Origin: Gammaproteobacteria bacterium
GTDB lineage: Bacteria; Pseudomonadota; Gammaproteobacteria; Chromatiales; Chromatiaceae
Direction of reading: 5' to 3'
Assembly: GCA_020445415.1 (NCBI GenBank)
Contig: JAGRGP010000015.1
Location: 1 to 64,000, forward strand
Length of the DNA stretch: 64,000 nt
Positions within the stretch are counted from its first letter, which is position 1, and the number at the start of each line of letters is the position of its first letter. A program made the position numbers and the translations under genes. The notes beneath the pieces are model-generated. The model saw only the letters and a list, made by a program, of their open reading frames with translations, searched no databases and was not told the DNA's origin. Positions 10,495 through 20,778 of the stretch are shown piece after piece.

Positions 10495-11529
10495 GTGGTT
10501 TGCCTACTTTCCGAGCTGGCTCGCTTAAGTGGCGCTGAGCTGCAAGGAGATGGTGACTGCCAAATTACGGGGGTTGGTCAGCTACAGAGTGCCGGGCAGG
10601 GGGACATCAGTTTTCTAGCCAACTCCCACTACGGGAAATATCTCCGGGTAACTCGAGCCTCGGCCGTAATCCTTGCCCCCGAGATGGCAGACCAGTGCCC
10701 GGTCAATGCCCTGATCAGTACTAATCCCTACCTGTGCTATGCGCGAGTGGCTGGTATCTTGTTTCCCGCACCGTTAACTGCGGCCGGTGTACACGCTGCC
10801 GCGGTGGTCGACGGGTCTGCTTCCGTGCATCGCACTGCGTGTGTGGCGGCCTGCGCCGTCGTGGAGGCGAATGCGGTAATTGAACGGGACGTATACGTTG
10901 GCCCGGGCTGTGTGGTTGGGGCCGGCTGCCATCTAGGCGAAGGAACCCGATTAGTCGCTAACGTGACGCTTTGCTCAGGAACGCAGATTGGGCGGCGTGT
11001 ACTGGTTCACCCCGGAGTGGTGATCGGTGGCGATGGGTTCGGTTTCGCGAATGACCGGGGCAGTTGGGTGAAGATTCCCCAATTGGGCAGGGTCCGAATC
11101 GGAGACGATGTCGAGATCGGTGCCAATACTGCCATCGATCGCGGCACAATTGGTGATACGGTCATTGAAAACGGGGTGAAACTGGATAATCAGATTATGA
11201 TCGCCCATAACGTAACCATTGGTGAGAATACGGCAATTGCTGGTTGCGCGGGAATATCGGGCTCTACCCGGGTCGGCCGTAGATGTACTATAGGTGGAGG
11301 AGTCGGGTTGGCGGGACATCTGGAGATTGGAGACGACGTTCATTTTTCTGGTCAGTCACTAGTTACCAAGTCGTTTCCCAAGTCTGGCCACTATAGTGGT
11401 AATCTCCCCGCGGTGGAAACCCGGGAGTGGCGTAGATCAGTGGCAAATATCCGCAGGTTGGATGAGTTAGTGCGGCGTATCAAGGCCTTGGAACGCCTGG
11501 TCCATGAGAAGGGATCTGAAACGAAGTAG
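10495..11529 (+). CDS. lpxD: UDP-3-O-acyl-glucosamine N-acyltransferase
   Basis: Third step of lipid A synthesis: transfers a 3-hydroxyacyl chain from ACP to UDP-3-O-acyl-glucosamine. The 344-residue protein has the N-terminal uridine-binding domain (GDISFLANSHYGKYL, about residues 35-49) followed by a left-handed beta-helix of hexapeptide repeats; the catalytic histidine is in LDNQIMIAHNVTIG, and GGDGFGFAND is also family-typical. It starts at GTG 10495 after skp. It clusters with fabZ, lpxA and lpxB. Confidence 0.96.
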   Translation: MVCLLSELARLSGAELQGDGDCQITGVGQLQSAGQGDISFLANSHYGKYLRVTRASAVILAPEMADQCPVNALISTNPYLCYARVAGILFPAPLTAAGVHAAAVVDGSASVHRTACVAACAVVEANAVIERDVYVGPGCVVGAGCHLGEGTRLVANVTLCSGTQIGRRVLVHPGVVIGGDGFGFANDRGSWVKIPQLGRVRIGDDVEIGANTAIDRGTIGDTVIENGVKLDNQIMIAHNVTIGENTAIAGCAGISGSTRVGRRCTIGGGVGLAGHLEIGDDVHFSGQSLVTKSFPKSGHYSGNLPAVETREWRRSVANIRRLDELVRRIKALERLVHEKGSETK

Positions 11530-11603
11530 GCCGGACTGCCTCCACAGCAGTCATTTGACAGTGTACTTGATCGGAGAACCCGGTCGAGATCGGGAGTGTG
11601 ATT

Positions 11604-12053
11604 TTGAGTGCGATGGATATCAATCAGGTGTTGGCGCTTCTGCCCCACCGCTACCCCTTTCTCCTGATTGACAAGGTGCTTGAGGTCGAGCATCACAAGC
11701 GAATACTGGCGGTAAAAAACGTCACGTATAACGAACCCTTCTTCAACGGACACTTTCCGATACGACCGGTTATGCCTGGCGTCCTCATCGTTGAGGCAAT
11801 GGCGCAGGCCACCGGATTGCTAGCCATGGCTTCCAATCCCGAGACGGTAAGCAAAACCAATATCTATCTATTTGTCGGTATCGACAAGGCTCGTTTCAAG
11901 CGCCCGGTGGAACCCGGCGACCAGATGGTAATCGAGATGCACCAGAAAGCATTAAAACGGGGAATCGGGCTGTTTTCGGGGAGTGCGAAGGTGGATGGGA
12001 AGATTGCGGCTATTGCCGATATTATGTGCACTGCCAGGGATTTCAGCGCTTGA
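11604..12053 (+). CDS. fabZ: 3-hydroxyacyl-ACP dehydratase FabZ
   Basis: Dehydrates 3-hydroxyacyl-ACP in fatty-acid elongation and competes with LpxA/LpxD for 3-hydroxyacyl-ACP. It is ~149 residues with the hot-dog-fold active-site motif [14 protein letters not shown] (catalytic His) and [26 protein letters not shown] (catalytic Glu). The start is ambiguous: TTG 11604 has GGGAG seven bases upstream, GTG 11598 is in frame six bases earlier, and ATG 11613 is later. The stop overlaps lpxA by four bases (TTGA). Confidence 0.95.
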   Translation: MSAMDINQVLALLPHRYPFLLIDKVLEVEHHKRILAVKNVTYNEPFFNGHFPIRPVMPGVLIVEAMAQATGLLAMASNPETVSKTNIYLFVGIDKARFKRPVEPGDQMVIEMHQKALKRGIGLFSGSAKVDGKIAAIADIMCTARDFSA

Positions 12054-12820
12054 TCGATCCAAGGGCAGCTGTTGATCCATCGGCGGATCTCGAGGATGGG
12101 GTCGAAGTCGGACCTTTCTCGATCATTGGACCCGAGGTGAAGATTGGGCGCAGAACCCGGATTGGCCCTCACGTGGTCATTAAGGGACCAGCGGTTATTG
12201 GCCGCGATAATCGAATCTATCAGTTCACCTCCATCGGGGATGATCCACAGGACAAGAAATATGCTGGAGAGCCCACCCGATTGGAAATCGGTGACAGGAA
12301 TGTTATCCGGGAGTTTGCCACCATTAATCGGGGAACAGTCCAGGATTCGTTCACAACCCGGATAGGTAACGATAATCTGCTGATGGCCTATACTCATGTC
12401 GCCCACGATTGCCAAATCGGAAACCACGTAATAATGGCAAATGCCGCGTCTCTGGGAGGGCATGTCCATATCCATGATCACGCGATTCTTGGCGGGTTTA
12501 CCATCGTGCATCAGTTCTGTCGTATCGGCGGGCACGCGTTTTGCGCGATGGGTACGGGTGTGACTCGGGATGTTCCACCTTACATCATGGTGAGCGGCCA
12601 TCCGGCTAAACCCTATGGTATTAACTCCGAGGGGTTGCGCAGGCGGGGATTCGGCGACTTGGCGATTCAGCGGATCAAGCGTGCGTATAAGACCCTGTAT
12701 ATGCAGCAATTGAAACTGGAAACTGCCATTGAGGCACTAAAAGAACAGGCGTTGGAGACTCCCGAGGTCGCATTGTATGTCGAGTTTTTGCAAACCAGTA
12801 GCCGCAGTATCGTGCGCTAA
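12050..12820 (+). CDS. lpxA: UDP-N-acetylglucosamine O-acyltransferase
   Basis: First step of lipid A synthesis, adding a 3-hydroxyacyl chain to the 3-OH of UDP-GlcNAc. From TTG 12050 the product is 256 residues and begins [21 protein letters not shown], matching the E. coli LpxA N-terminus. Hexapeptide repeats form the beta-helix; the catalytic His lies in [16 protein letters not shown]. The open frame could extend to GTG 12026, but the TTG has AGGGA at 12036-12040 and forms a TTGA overlap with fabZ, so I prefer it. Confidence 0.95.
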   Translation: MIDPRAAVDPSADLEDGVEVGPFSIIGPEVKIGRRTRIGPHVVIKGPAVIGRDNRIYQFTSIGDDPQDKKYAGEPTRLEIGDRNVIREFATINRGTVQDSFTTRIGNDNLLMAYTHVAHDCQIGNHVIMANAASLGGHVHIHDHAILGGFTIVHQFCRIGGHAFCAMGTGVTRDVPPYIMVSGHPAKPYGINSEGLRRRGFGDLAIQRIKRAYKTLYMQQLKLETAIEALKEQALETPEVALYVEFLQTSSRSIVR

Positions 12821-12920
12821 CATCGAAATGGTGGACGCCGTTGTTTATCCCAAATAGATTGTTGGGTAATGCCTCCGATGGAGGGAGAGCAACCCCGCGT
12901 TTCGTCGGCTACGGGATGCC

Positions 12921-14072
12921 GTGCTAAGAGTTGGTATCGTCGCAAACGAACCCTCGGGCGACACGCTCGGCGCGGGATTGATGCGGGCACTCCGCTGCGG
13001 GGGGCGAGAAGAGGTCTCATTCCGGGGTGTGGGCGGTCCACAGATGGAGCAGGCGGGAATGGTCAGCCTCTATCCGATGGAGCGTCTGTCGGTAATGGGA
13101 CTGGTAGAGGTGGCTAAACACCTGCCGGAACTGCTGTCCATCCGCCGTGAATTGAAGCGGCACTTTTTAGCTGATCCGCCAGATGTATTCATCGGAGTCG
13201 ATGCACCCGATTTCAATTTGGGGCTGGAACGCGCCTTGCGCAACCAGGGAATTCCCACCGTGCACTATGTGAGCCCCACCGTCTGGGCATGGCGGCCGAA
13301 ACGGGTGAAAAAGATCAAGGCCTCGGTCGATCTGATGTTGAGTATCTTCCCCTTTGAATTCGATTTCTTGCGGCGTCATCAAGTTCCGGTGGTTTACGTC
13401 GGTCATCCGTTAGCCAACGATATCCCCATCGCGCCTGATCCTGGTGCCGCCCGTGATCGGCTAGGTATTGCTGCGGATGCCAGGATAATAGCCTTGCTGC
13501 CCGGCAGTCGCGTCAGCGAGGTCGAGGCATTGTCTGAGATTTTTCTGGGTGCGGCGCTACAATGCCGGGAAAAGAATCCCGGCCTGCAGTTTTTAGTGCC
13601 TCTGGTCAATCAGCGCACCCGGGATGTATTCGAGGGTATCCAGAAGACGGTGGCACCAGGGTTACCGCTGAGGGTGCTTCAGGGCCAATCACGGGATGCC
13701 ATGTTGGCGGCGGACGTGGTGCTGACCGCCTCCGGAACCGCTACCTTGGAGGGGCTACTCCTCAAGGTACCGATGGTTGTCGCCTATCGATTGAGTCCAC
13801 TCACTTACTGGATCGTCAAGACCCTCAATCTTGTCCAGGTGCCCTTTGTTGCCATGGCCAATTTGTTGGCCGGGGAGGAGATTGCGCCGGAGTTCATCCA
13901 GGAACGCGCCCGGCCGGAACTGATCTCAGCGGCCTTGCTTGAGATCCTGGATTCACCGGAGCGGGTTGCCAAGATTAGATCGGTGTGCCACCGCATCCAC
14001 GGCACGCTGCGTCAGGATACCGGTACCCTGGCCGCGGATGCGGTACGCGAGCTGGTAAAATCCCGGCAGTGA
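12921..14072 (+). CDS. lpxB: Lipid-A-disaccharide synthase
   Basis: A GT19 glycosyltransferase that joins UDP-2,3-diacylglucosamine and lipid X to the lipid A disaccharide at the inner membrane. The 383-residue product starts at GTG 12921 ([20 protein letters not shown]) and has [53 protein letters not shown] and [13 protein letters not shown] 100-base gap separates it from lpxA, while its stop overlaps rnhB (GTGA). Confidence 0.96.
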   Translation: MLRVGIVANEPSGDTLGAGLMRALRCGGREEVSFRGVGGPQMEQAGMVSLYPMERLSVMGLVEVAKHLPELLSIRRELKRHFLADPPDVFIGVDAPDFNLGLERALRNQGIPTVHYVSPTVWAWRPKRVKKIKASVDLMLSIFPFEFDFLRRHQVPVVYVGHPLANDIPIAPDPGAARDRLGIAADARIIALLPGSRVSEVEALSEIFLGAALQCREKNPGLQFLVPLVNQRTRDVFEGIQKTVAPGLPLRVLQGQSRDAMLAADVVLTASGTATLEGLLLKVPMVVAYRLSPLTYWIVKTLNLVQVPFVAMANLLAGEEIAPEFIQERARPELISAALLEILDSPERVAKIRSVCHRIHGTLRQDTGTLAADAVRELVKSRQ

Positions 14073-14689
14073 GTCATGGCTATCCACAGTTGACCGCCGG
14101 TGTGGACGAAGTGGGACGGGGCCCGCTGGCAGGTCCGGTAGTGGCGGCGGCGGTGGTACTCGACCCCAAACGGCCGATACCGGGACTGGCGGATTCTAAA
14201 AAATTGCGGGCTGGGTTTCGGGAAGAGCTGGCAATGGCCATCCGCGAGAGGGCACTTTATTGGGCACTGGGGCGGGCGGAGGTGGAAGAGATTGATCGGC
14301 TAAATATTCTACAGGCCAGCTTGCTAGCTATGCGCAGAGCGGTAGAGGGATTGCCCGCGCCCATAGAACTCGTGCTGGTGGATGGCAATCGCTGTCCTTA
14401 CCTGAAATATCCCGCTGAGGCCATTGTTGGTGGCGATGGGAAGGTAGCGGCGATCAGCGCAGCCTCGATCCTGGCCAAGGTGGCGAGAGACAGCGAGATG
14501 GTAGAATTGGACCGCCGCTTCCCAGGCTATGGATTGGCCCGGCATAAGGGTTATCCCACCCGGGCACATCGGGACGCCCTTGTGCGATTGGGTGTTACGG
14601 AGATCCATCGGCGCACCTTCGCGCCGGTACGCCAGGTGTTGAGTTTGTCTTCCCGGGTGGATTCGGGATTGGGGACGGACGAATTTTGA
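14069..14689 (+). CDS. rnhB: Ribonuclease HII
   Basis: Cleaves the RNA strand of RNA-DNA hybrids and single ribonucleotides in DNA. From GTG 14069 the protein is 206 residues; [15 protein letters not shown] carries the catalytic DEx2 pair, followed by ADSKKL, the third acidic residue in [10 protein letters not shown], and [13 protein letters not shown]. The open frame extends upstream into lpxB, but that segment (13985-14068) has no family similarity; GTG overlapping the lpxB stop (GTGA) is preferred. Confidence 0.94.
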   Translation: MSHGYPQLTAGVDEVGRGPLAGPVVAAAVVLDPKRPIPGLADSKKLRAGFREELAMAIRERALYWALGRAEVEEIDRLNILQASLLAMRRAVEGLPAPIELVLVDGNRCPYLKYPAEAIVGGDGKVAAISAASILAKVARDSEMVELDRRFPGYGLARHKGYPTRAHRDALVRLGVTEIHRRTFAPVRQVLSLSSRVDSGLGTDEF

Positions 14690-14815
14690 TTCGTGCATTA
14701 CACAGTCCGGGTCGGTTTCCTGTCGGCCTTCGTGGCAGCAGCCGCCAAGCCGAGCCCGGAATCGTCCCGCTAGGATAGCTGTTGAAACCTGGCAGGCTAT
14801 GGTTAAATTCTCCCC

Positions 14816-17800
14816 ATGTCCGACCCCTCATTTGTACACCTCCTAGTCCATACCGAGTATTCCCTGGTCGATAGTCTGGTGCGCATTAAACCGCTCGTCA
14901 AAGCGGCGGTGGGTTTCGGTATGCCGGCATTGGCAATAACCGACCAGTGCAACCTATTCGCCTTGGTCAAGTTTTATCAAGCCGCGCAAGCGGCGGGGAT
15001 CAAGCCGATAATTGGTGTGGATGCGTGGCTGAGGGACCAAGCGGATATCAACAAGCCATTTCGCGTCCTGTTCCTGATCCAGAATAAAGAGGGATATCTC
15101 AATCTTACTCGACTGGTTTCGCGCAGTTATCGTGAGGGGCAGCACCTGGGTCGTCCAATGCTGGAAAGGTCGTGGTTGAACCGCGAGAATTGCGCAGGAC
15201 TGATTGTGTTGTCGGGCGCACATCAGGGCGATGTCGGGCGAGCGTTGCTGAGCGGACGCCGGAAGCAGGCCAAAAACTACCTGAACAGCTGGCTTGAGCT
15301 GCTGGATGACCGCTATTACCTTCAGCTGCAGCGCACCGGTCGGGAATCGGAAGAAGATGCCCTGCACGCCAGCGTTGCACTTGCCGCTGAGTCGGGCGTA
15401 CCGGTGGTTGCCACCAACGACGTCCGCTTTCTGGCGGCGGAAGATTTTGAAGGTCACGAAATTCGCGTATGCATCCATGAGGGACGAACCCTGGATGATT
15501 TTAGGCGCGCCAAACACTACAGCGATCAGCAATATCTCCGCTCCGAAGAGGAGATGGTTGCGCTTTTCTCGGACATACCCGAGGCGCTGGAAAACAGCGT
15601 TGAGATTGCCAAGCGGTGCAATCTAGAGCTTAGTTTCGGCAAAGCGTATCTCCCCGAGTTTTCGGTTCCCCAGGGGATGACAATCGAAGAATATTTCAGT
15701 CAGGCATCATACCGGGGGCTCGAGGAGAGGCTCGCGAGCCTGCCTCTGTATAAGAACCAGGATGCCGTCAAGCCGCTGCACGAAGCCTACCGGACACGGC
15801 TTCAACTAGAGTTGGATGTTATCAATCAGATGGGCTTTGCCGGCTATTTCCTGATCGTCGCGGACTTTATCCAGTGGGCCAAAGACAACGATATCCCGGT
15901 TGGGCCCGGACGGGGATCAGGCGCGGGTTCATTGGTTGCCTATGCGCTAAAGATCACTGATCTGGACCCGATCGAGCATGATTTGCTGTTTGAGCGATTT
16001 CTTAATCCCGAGCGGGTATCCATGCCTGACTTCGATGTGGATTTTTGCATGGAGAAACGAGACCGGGTCATCGATTATGTTGCTCGACGTTATGGGCGGG
16101 ATTCCGTGTCTCAGATTATCACCTTTGGCTCGATGGCGGCCAAGGCGGTGGTGCGTGATGTCGGCAGGGTGCTTGGTCATCCCTATGGTTTTACCGATCG
16201 GATCGCCAAAATGGTGCCCTTCGATATCGGGATGACGTTGACCAAGGCGCTCGCGGAAAGCGAAGAGCTGCGCCGGGCCTACGACCACGAAGAAGAGGTG
16301 AACCAGCTGATCGAAATGGCGAAAAAGCTGGAGGGATTGGCTCGTAACGCGGGGAAGCATGCGGGGGGTGTCGTCATCGCGCCAACGGTATTGACAGATT
16401 TTACCCCACTTTATTGCGAGCCGGGTGGCGCCAATTTAGTCACTCAGTTTGACAAGGACGACGTAGAGAAGGCGGGCTTGGTGAAGTTCGATTTTCTAGG
16501 ATTGCGTACCCTGACAATCGTCGACTGGGCATTAAAGACCATTAACAGCGAGAGAGCTCACCAGGGGCTTGACCCGCTGGACATCACGGCTATTCCGATG
16601 AACGATGGGGCCTCGTTCGAGCTGCTTAAAAGTGGTGAAACCACCGCGGTATTCCAGCTGGAATCCCGGGGTATGAAGGAATTGATTAAGAAGCTTCGCC
16701 CCGATTGCTTTGACGATATAACCGCTCTGGTGGCCCTCTATCGTCCGGGTCCACTGCAGTCCGGGATGGTCGATGATTTTATTGCGCGCAAGCATGGCGA
16801 TCAACGAGTGGTCTACCCGCACCCCGAGCTCGCCCCCATACTTAAGCCGACTTATGGGGTTATTTTGTATCAGGAGCAGGTGATGCAGATTGCCCAGGTG
16901 CTGGCTGGGTATTCCTTGGGCGGCGCCGACCTGTTACGCCGGGCCATGGGCAAGAAGAAACCCGAGGAGATGGCGAAACAACGCAGTATCTTCATGACAG
17001 GGGCGTTGGCAAGGGGTGTGGAGGAGCATATCGCCAGCCATATTTTCGATCTGATGGAAAAGTTCGCTGGATACGGATTCAATAAATCGCATTCGGCAGC
17101 CTATGCGCTGGTCTCTTATCAAACCATGTGGCTGAAGGCGCATTACCCAGCGGCTTTCATGGCCGCCGTGCTGTCGGCGGACATGGACAATACCGATAAG
17201 ATCGTCACCCTGATCGAGGATTGCCGCAACATGAAGCTGGAGGTCAGTCCTCCGCACATTAATCGCTCCCGGTTCATGTTTACCGTGGCCGGAGCGCGCA
17301 TTATCTACGGACTCGGTGCCATTAAAGGGGTAGGCGAGTCAGCAATCGAAAGTATTATTCAAGTGCGGGAAGCGCAGGGGCCTTACCACGATTTGTTCGA
17401 CTTTTGTCGACGTATCGAGATGCGCAAAGTGAATCGACGGGTTTTGGAGGCTATGATCCGCGCCGGCGCGCTGGATGAGCTTGGACCCAATCGGGCGTCG
17501 CTGATGGCGCAACTTCCCTTGGCGCTGAGGATGGCCGAACAGCACCAATCGACCCGGCAGGCGGGCCAGGGTGACATGTTTGGGCTAGGCGGTGAGGGTG
17601 TCAATCCTGTGGTGGATCCTCAGGTGATACCAATTGATACAGAGGAGTGGGAGGACGAGCTGCGTCTCCAGGGGGAACGGGATACACTTGGACTCTATCT
17701 CACGGGGCATCCAATCGACCGCTACCGGCGAGAGTTCCCGGGGCTGGGCATCACTCGCATCGCCGATCTTGCCGCCCAGGCGGAAAGGGAGGACACCAGG

Positions 17801-18361
17801 GGTAACAGGCGCTGGAGCGGATTACGGGTGATGATTGCCGGTCTGGCAGTTGCGGTTAGCCACCGTCAGACACAGCGGGGGCAGATGGGCAGCGTGGTGC
17901 TGGATGATCGAACCGCGCGTATCGACGTGGCGTTATTTTCCGAGGTATACACTACCTATCGTGACTTACTTACCGTGGATCGTGTCCTGGTAATTGTCGG
18001 CAACCTGACTCATGACTACCAGGGCAGCCCTACAGTCCGGGTTGAACAGGTGCTACCCTTCGAACAGGCCAGGGCGCTTGCCGCCGGCTGTTTGTATCTT
18101 TCCGTTGACCATGAGCTGTTGACTTGCGACAACAGTAAGGGAAGCCGCCTTCTGGAGCTGGAACAGTTACTTGCCCCCTATACCGGTGGAGGGTGTCCGT
18201 TACGATTCAACTATCGGAATCACTGCGGTCGGGTAGTCCTGGCCCTTGGCGATGCCTGGAAGGTTAATCCCACTGATGAACTGATCAGACGCCTGGAACG
18301 GATGCTAGGTGCCGGACGAGTAGAGGTGAAATATGCTACCAGGCAATCAAGTGGAGAGTGA
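14816..18361 (+). CDS. dnaE: DNA polymerase III subunit alpha
   Basis: Catalytic subunit of the replicative polymerase. The 1181-residue protein has an N-terminal PHP domain (FVHLLVHTEYSLVDSLVRIK, about residues 5-24), the C-family polymerase core with GPGRGSGAGSLVAYAL and the catalytic acidic motif PDFDVDF (about 400-410), the finger motif AVFQLESRGMKELI, and GYGFNKSHSAAYALVSYQTMW. Helix-hairpin-helix and OB-fold regions follow in the C-terminal third. Length matches E. coli DnaE (1160). It lies between rnhB and accA as in E. coli and Pseudomonas. Confidence 0.98.
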   Translation: MSDPSFVHLLVHTEYSLVDSLVRIKPLVKAAVGFGMPALAITDQCNLFALVKFYQAAQAAGIKPIIGVDAWLRDQADINKPFRVLFLIQNKEGYLNLTRLVSRSYREGQHLGRPMLERSWLNRENCAGLIVLSGAHQGDVGRALLSGRRKQAKNYLNSWLELLDDRYYLQLQRTGRESEEDALHASVALAAESGVPVVATNDVRFLAAEDFEGHEIRVCIHEGRTLDDFRRAKHYSDQQYLRSEEEMVALFSDIPEALENSVEIAKRCNLELSFGKAYLPEFSVPQGMTIEEYFSQASYRGLEERLASLPLYKNQDAVKPLHEAYRTRLQLELDVINQMGFAGYFLIVADFIQWAKDNDIPVGPGRGSGAGSLVAYALKITDLDPIEHDLLFERFLNPERVSMPDFDVDFCMEKRDRVIDYVARRYGRDSVSQIITFGSMAAKAVVRDVGRVLGHPYGFTDRIAKMVPFDIGMTLTKALAESEELRRAYDHEEEVNQLIEMAKKLEGLARNAGKHAGGVVIAPTVLTDFTPLYCEPGGANLVTQFDKDDVEKAGLVKFDFLGLRTLTIVDWALKTINSERAHQGLDPLDITAIPMNDGASFELLKSGETTAVFQLESRGMKELIKKLRPDCFDDITALVALYRPGPLQSGMVDDFIARKHGDQRVVYPHPELAPILKPTYGVILYQEQVMQIAQVLAGYSLGGADLLRRAMGKKKPEEMAKQRSIFMTGALARGVEEHIASHIFDLMEKFAGYGFNKSHSAAYALVSYQTMWLKAHYPAAFMAAVLSADMDNTDKIVTLIEDCRNMKLEVSPPHINRSRFMFTVAGARIIYGLGAIKGVGESAIESIIQVREAQGPYHDLFDFCRRIEMRKVNRRVLEAMIRAGALDELGPNRASLMAQLPLALRMAEQHQSTRQAGQGDMFGLGGEGVNPVVDPQVIPIDTEEWEDELRLQGERDTLGLYLTGHPIDRYRREFPGLGITRIADLAAQAEREDTRGNRRWSGLRVMIAGLAVAVSHRQTQRGQMGSVVLDDRTARIDVALFSEVYTTYRDLLTVDRVLVIVGNLTHDYQGSPTVRVEQVLPFEQARALAAGCLYLSVDHELLTCDNSKGSRLLELEQLLAPYTGGGCPLRFNYRNHCGRVVLALGDAWKVNPTDELIRRLERMLGAGRVEVKYATRQSSGE

Positions 18362-18427
18362 GAAGTTACCTGGGCACCAGCCGTCACCGTACTGTAACGC
18401 GGAGCCCGATTCCGGTATATTTCGCCG

Positions 18428-19384
18428 ATGGATATGAACTTCCTCGAATTCGAACAACCGATTGCCGAACTGGAGGCGAAGATAGAAGAACTTCGCTTGG
18501 TTGGCAACGATAATGAGATAAACATCCAGGACGAAATTACCCGATTGGAGGGTAAGAGTCGGGCATTGACCGAAAGCATATTCGGCAACCTGAAACCTTG
18601 GCAGGTCGCCCAGATCGCACGCCACCCTCAACGTCCCTACATGCTCGATTACGTGCAGCGAATATTCAAAGACTTTCAGCAATTGCACGGTGACCGTGCC
18701 TTCAGTGACGATCATGCGATCGTAGGCGGTGTGGCAAGGCTAGAAGGACGTTCGGTCATGCTGATTGGTCACCAGAAGGGGCGGGACACCAAGGAAAAGA
18801 TACACCGTAATTTTGGCATGCCGCGACCAGAAGGCTACCGCAAGGCGCTGCGTCTCATGAAACTGGCGGAACGCTTTAATATTCCAGTTTTGACATTCAT
18901 CGATACCCCTGGCGCCTATCCCGGAGTCGGTGCGGAAGAGCGTGGCCAGAGCGAAGCCATAGCTAGAAATCTGTTAGTCATGGCAGGCCTGAGAATCCCG
19001 GTTGTCTGTACCGTGATGGGTGAGGGGGGTTCAGGCGGTGCATTGGCGATTGGTGTCGGGGATCGGGTCTTGATGCTTCAATATAGCACCTATTCGGTGA
19101 TCTCTCCCGAAGGTTGTGCCTCGATCCTTTGGAAAAGCGCCGATAAGGCGCCATTGGCCGCAGAGGCGATGGGGATTACCTCCGACAGATTGAAGGAGTT
19201 CGGCCTGATCGACGTTATCGTCCACGAGCCTCTGGGAGGTGCCCACCGGGATATGGATAGGATGGCGCAGAATCTTAAGCGGGAATTACTGGATGCGCTC
19301 AACTACCTTCAGGGCCTGCCCACCGACAGGTTGCTCGAGGAACGTTACCAGCGGTTGCTCTCCTATGGTGACTTCAGCGGTTGA
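18428..19384 (+). CDS. accA: Acetyl-CoA carboxylase carboxyltransferase subunit alpha
   Basis: With AccD it transfers the carboxyl group from biotin to acetyl-CoA, the first committed step of fatty-acid synthesis. The 318 residues match the family. Landmarks are [88 protein letters not shown] and [11 protein letters not shown]. The stop overlaps the tilS start (TTGA). Confidence 0.98.
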   Translation: MDMNFLEFEQPIAELEAKIEELRLVGNDNEINIQDEITRLEGKSRALTESIFGNLKPWQVAQIARHPQRPYMLDYVQRIFKDFQQLHGDRAFSDDHAIVGGVARLEGRSVMLIGHQKGRDTKEKIHRNFGMPRPEGYRKALRLMKLAERFNIPVLTFIDTPGAYPGVGAEERGQSEAIARNLLVMAGLRIPVVCTVMGEGGSGGALAIGVGDRVLMLQYSTYSVISPEGCASILWKSADKAPLAAEAMGITSDRLKEFGLIDVIVHEPLGGAHRDMDRMAQNLKRELLDALNYLQGLPTDRLLEERYQRLLSYGDFSG

Positions 19385-20778
19385 CGTTCCCTTTTCCGGA
19401 TAGAATGATTCCGATCCGGCTGCTCGAAACCTTACAAACCTATCCGGCAACTGGAGCCTATTGGTTGGCTTACAGCGGCGGTAGGGATTCCCATGTATTG
19501 CTCCATCTGTTGGCGGGGTTGGGTGCTCGGTTACCCGCTCGTTTGACCGCAGTGCATATCAACCACGGATTACAGCCGGAAGCGGATGACTGGGATGCCC
19601 ACTGCCGCACCGTTTGTGGGGAGTTGCAGGTACCCTTTGAATCTATCGCCCTGCGGTTATCGCCAGTTCCCGGAAAGAGTCTTGAGGCACTGGCCAGGAA
19701 CGCCCGATATCAGGCGCTCACGGATTTGATGAATAGCGGTGATGTACTGCTAACCGCTCATCACCAGGGAGATCAGGCAGAGACCATTCTCTTACAATTG
19801 CTGAGGGGTGCGGGCCCGGCGGGACTTTCCGCTATGCCCGGCCTCACCGCGCTGGACCCAGGGTATCTGGGGCGTCCGCTATTGGGAGTATCTACCGAGG
19901 CGTTAGCGTCCTACGCTGCGCTCCATCGGCTGCAGTGGATCGAGGATGTCAGTAATTTGGATGAGCGGTTCGATCGAAATTTCTTGCGCAGCCGGGTAAT
20001 CCCGGTGTTAAGGCAGCGCTGGCCGGCACTCTCAAGGACGCTGTCGCGCAGTGCCAGCCATTGTGGAGAGGCTCAATCCCTGGTGGAAAGGGTCGCCGAT
20101 GACGGATTAGCTAGGCTTATGGACAAGACTACGGCTAGCCTCGCGATTCCCGGCTTGTCGGAATTGCCCATGCCCGAAATCCGCGTCATTCTCAGGCATT
20201 GGATCAAATCGTTGGGTTTTCTCGTTCCGGACGCGGGTCGAATCGATGAGATGATTCGGGAAACCACGCTGGCCGCTCCAGATCGCCATCCACTGATCCG
20301 CTGGCCGGGGGCGGAAGTCCGCCGCTACCGGCGGCGTTTGTTCATCAGGCCTCCCCTTCCAGCCTTTGATAACAGAACCGTGTTGCCTTGGAATGGGGAG
20401 CTGCCGTTGCAGCTCCCCGCATCCCTGGGGCAGTTGCATGCGGTAAGTGATACCAAGGGTATCATGCCCTCCTTCTGGCAAAGCGCGGCGATCGATGTGC
20501 GTTTCAGGCATAAGGGGGAGTCGCTTAGGGTTGCCGGCAGAAACAATTCACGCTCGTTCAAGAAACTCTTTCAGGAGCACGGGGTACCTCCCTGGCTGCG
20601 TGATCGTATTCCTTTAGTCTATCTGGACGGGAAACTGGCGGCGATAGCCGATCTGTGTACTCTGGAGCCATTCGCGGCGGTGCACGGGACACCGGGGGTG
20701 GTGATTCGCTGGCAGGGACATGGCCTGCGGGAGCTATCCTCAAAGCAGCGGATGAAGCCGCTCAACCCTGGGGTCTAG
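19381..20778 (+). CDS. tilS: tRNA(Ile)-lysidine synthase
   Basis: Attaches lysine to C34 of tRNA-Ile(CAU), changing its specificity from Met to Ile codons. The ATP-pyrophosphatase motif [15 protein letters not shown] lies near residue 25, followed by [16 protein letters not shown] and [22 protein letters not shown]. At 465 residues it includes the C-terminal substrate-binding domains ([28 protein letters not shown]). The start is TTG 19381 overlapping accA, or ATG 19405. Its 3' end overlaps that of the converging gene by 17 bases. Confidence 0.95.
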   Translation: MTFPFPDRMIPIRLLETLQTYPATGAYWLAYSGGRDSHVLLHLLAGLGARLPARLTAVHINHGLQPEADDWDAHCRTVCGELQVPFESIALRLSPVPGKSLEALARNARYQALTDLMNSGDVLLTAHHQGDQAETILLQLLRGAGPAGLSAMPGLTALDPGYLGRPLLGVSTEALASYAALHRLQWIEDVSNLDERFDRNFLRSRVIPVLRQRWPALSRTLSRSASHCGEAQSLVERVADDGLARLMDKTTASLAIPGLSELPMPEIRVILRHWIKSLGFLVPDAGRIDEMIRETTLAAPDRHPLIRWPGAEVRRYRRRLFIRPPLPAFDNRTVLPWNGELPLQLPASLGQLHAVSDTKGIMPSFWQSAAIDVRFRHKGESLRVAGRNNSRSFKKLFQEHGVPPWLRDRIPLVYLDGKLAAIADLCTLEPFAAVHGTPGVVIRWQGHGLRELSSKQRMKPLNPGV

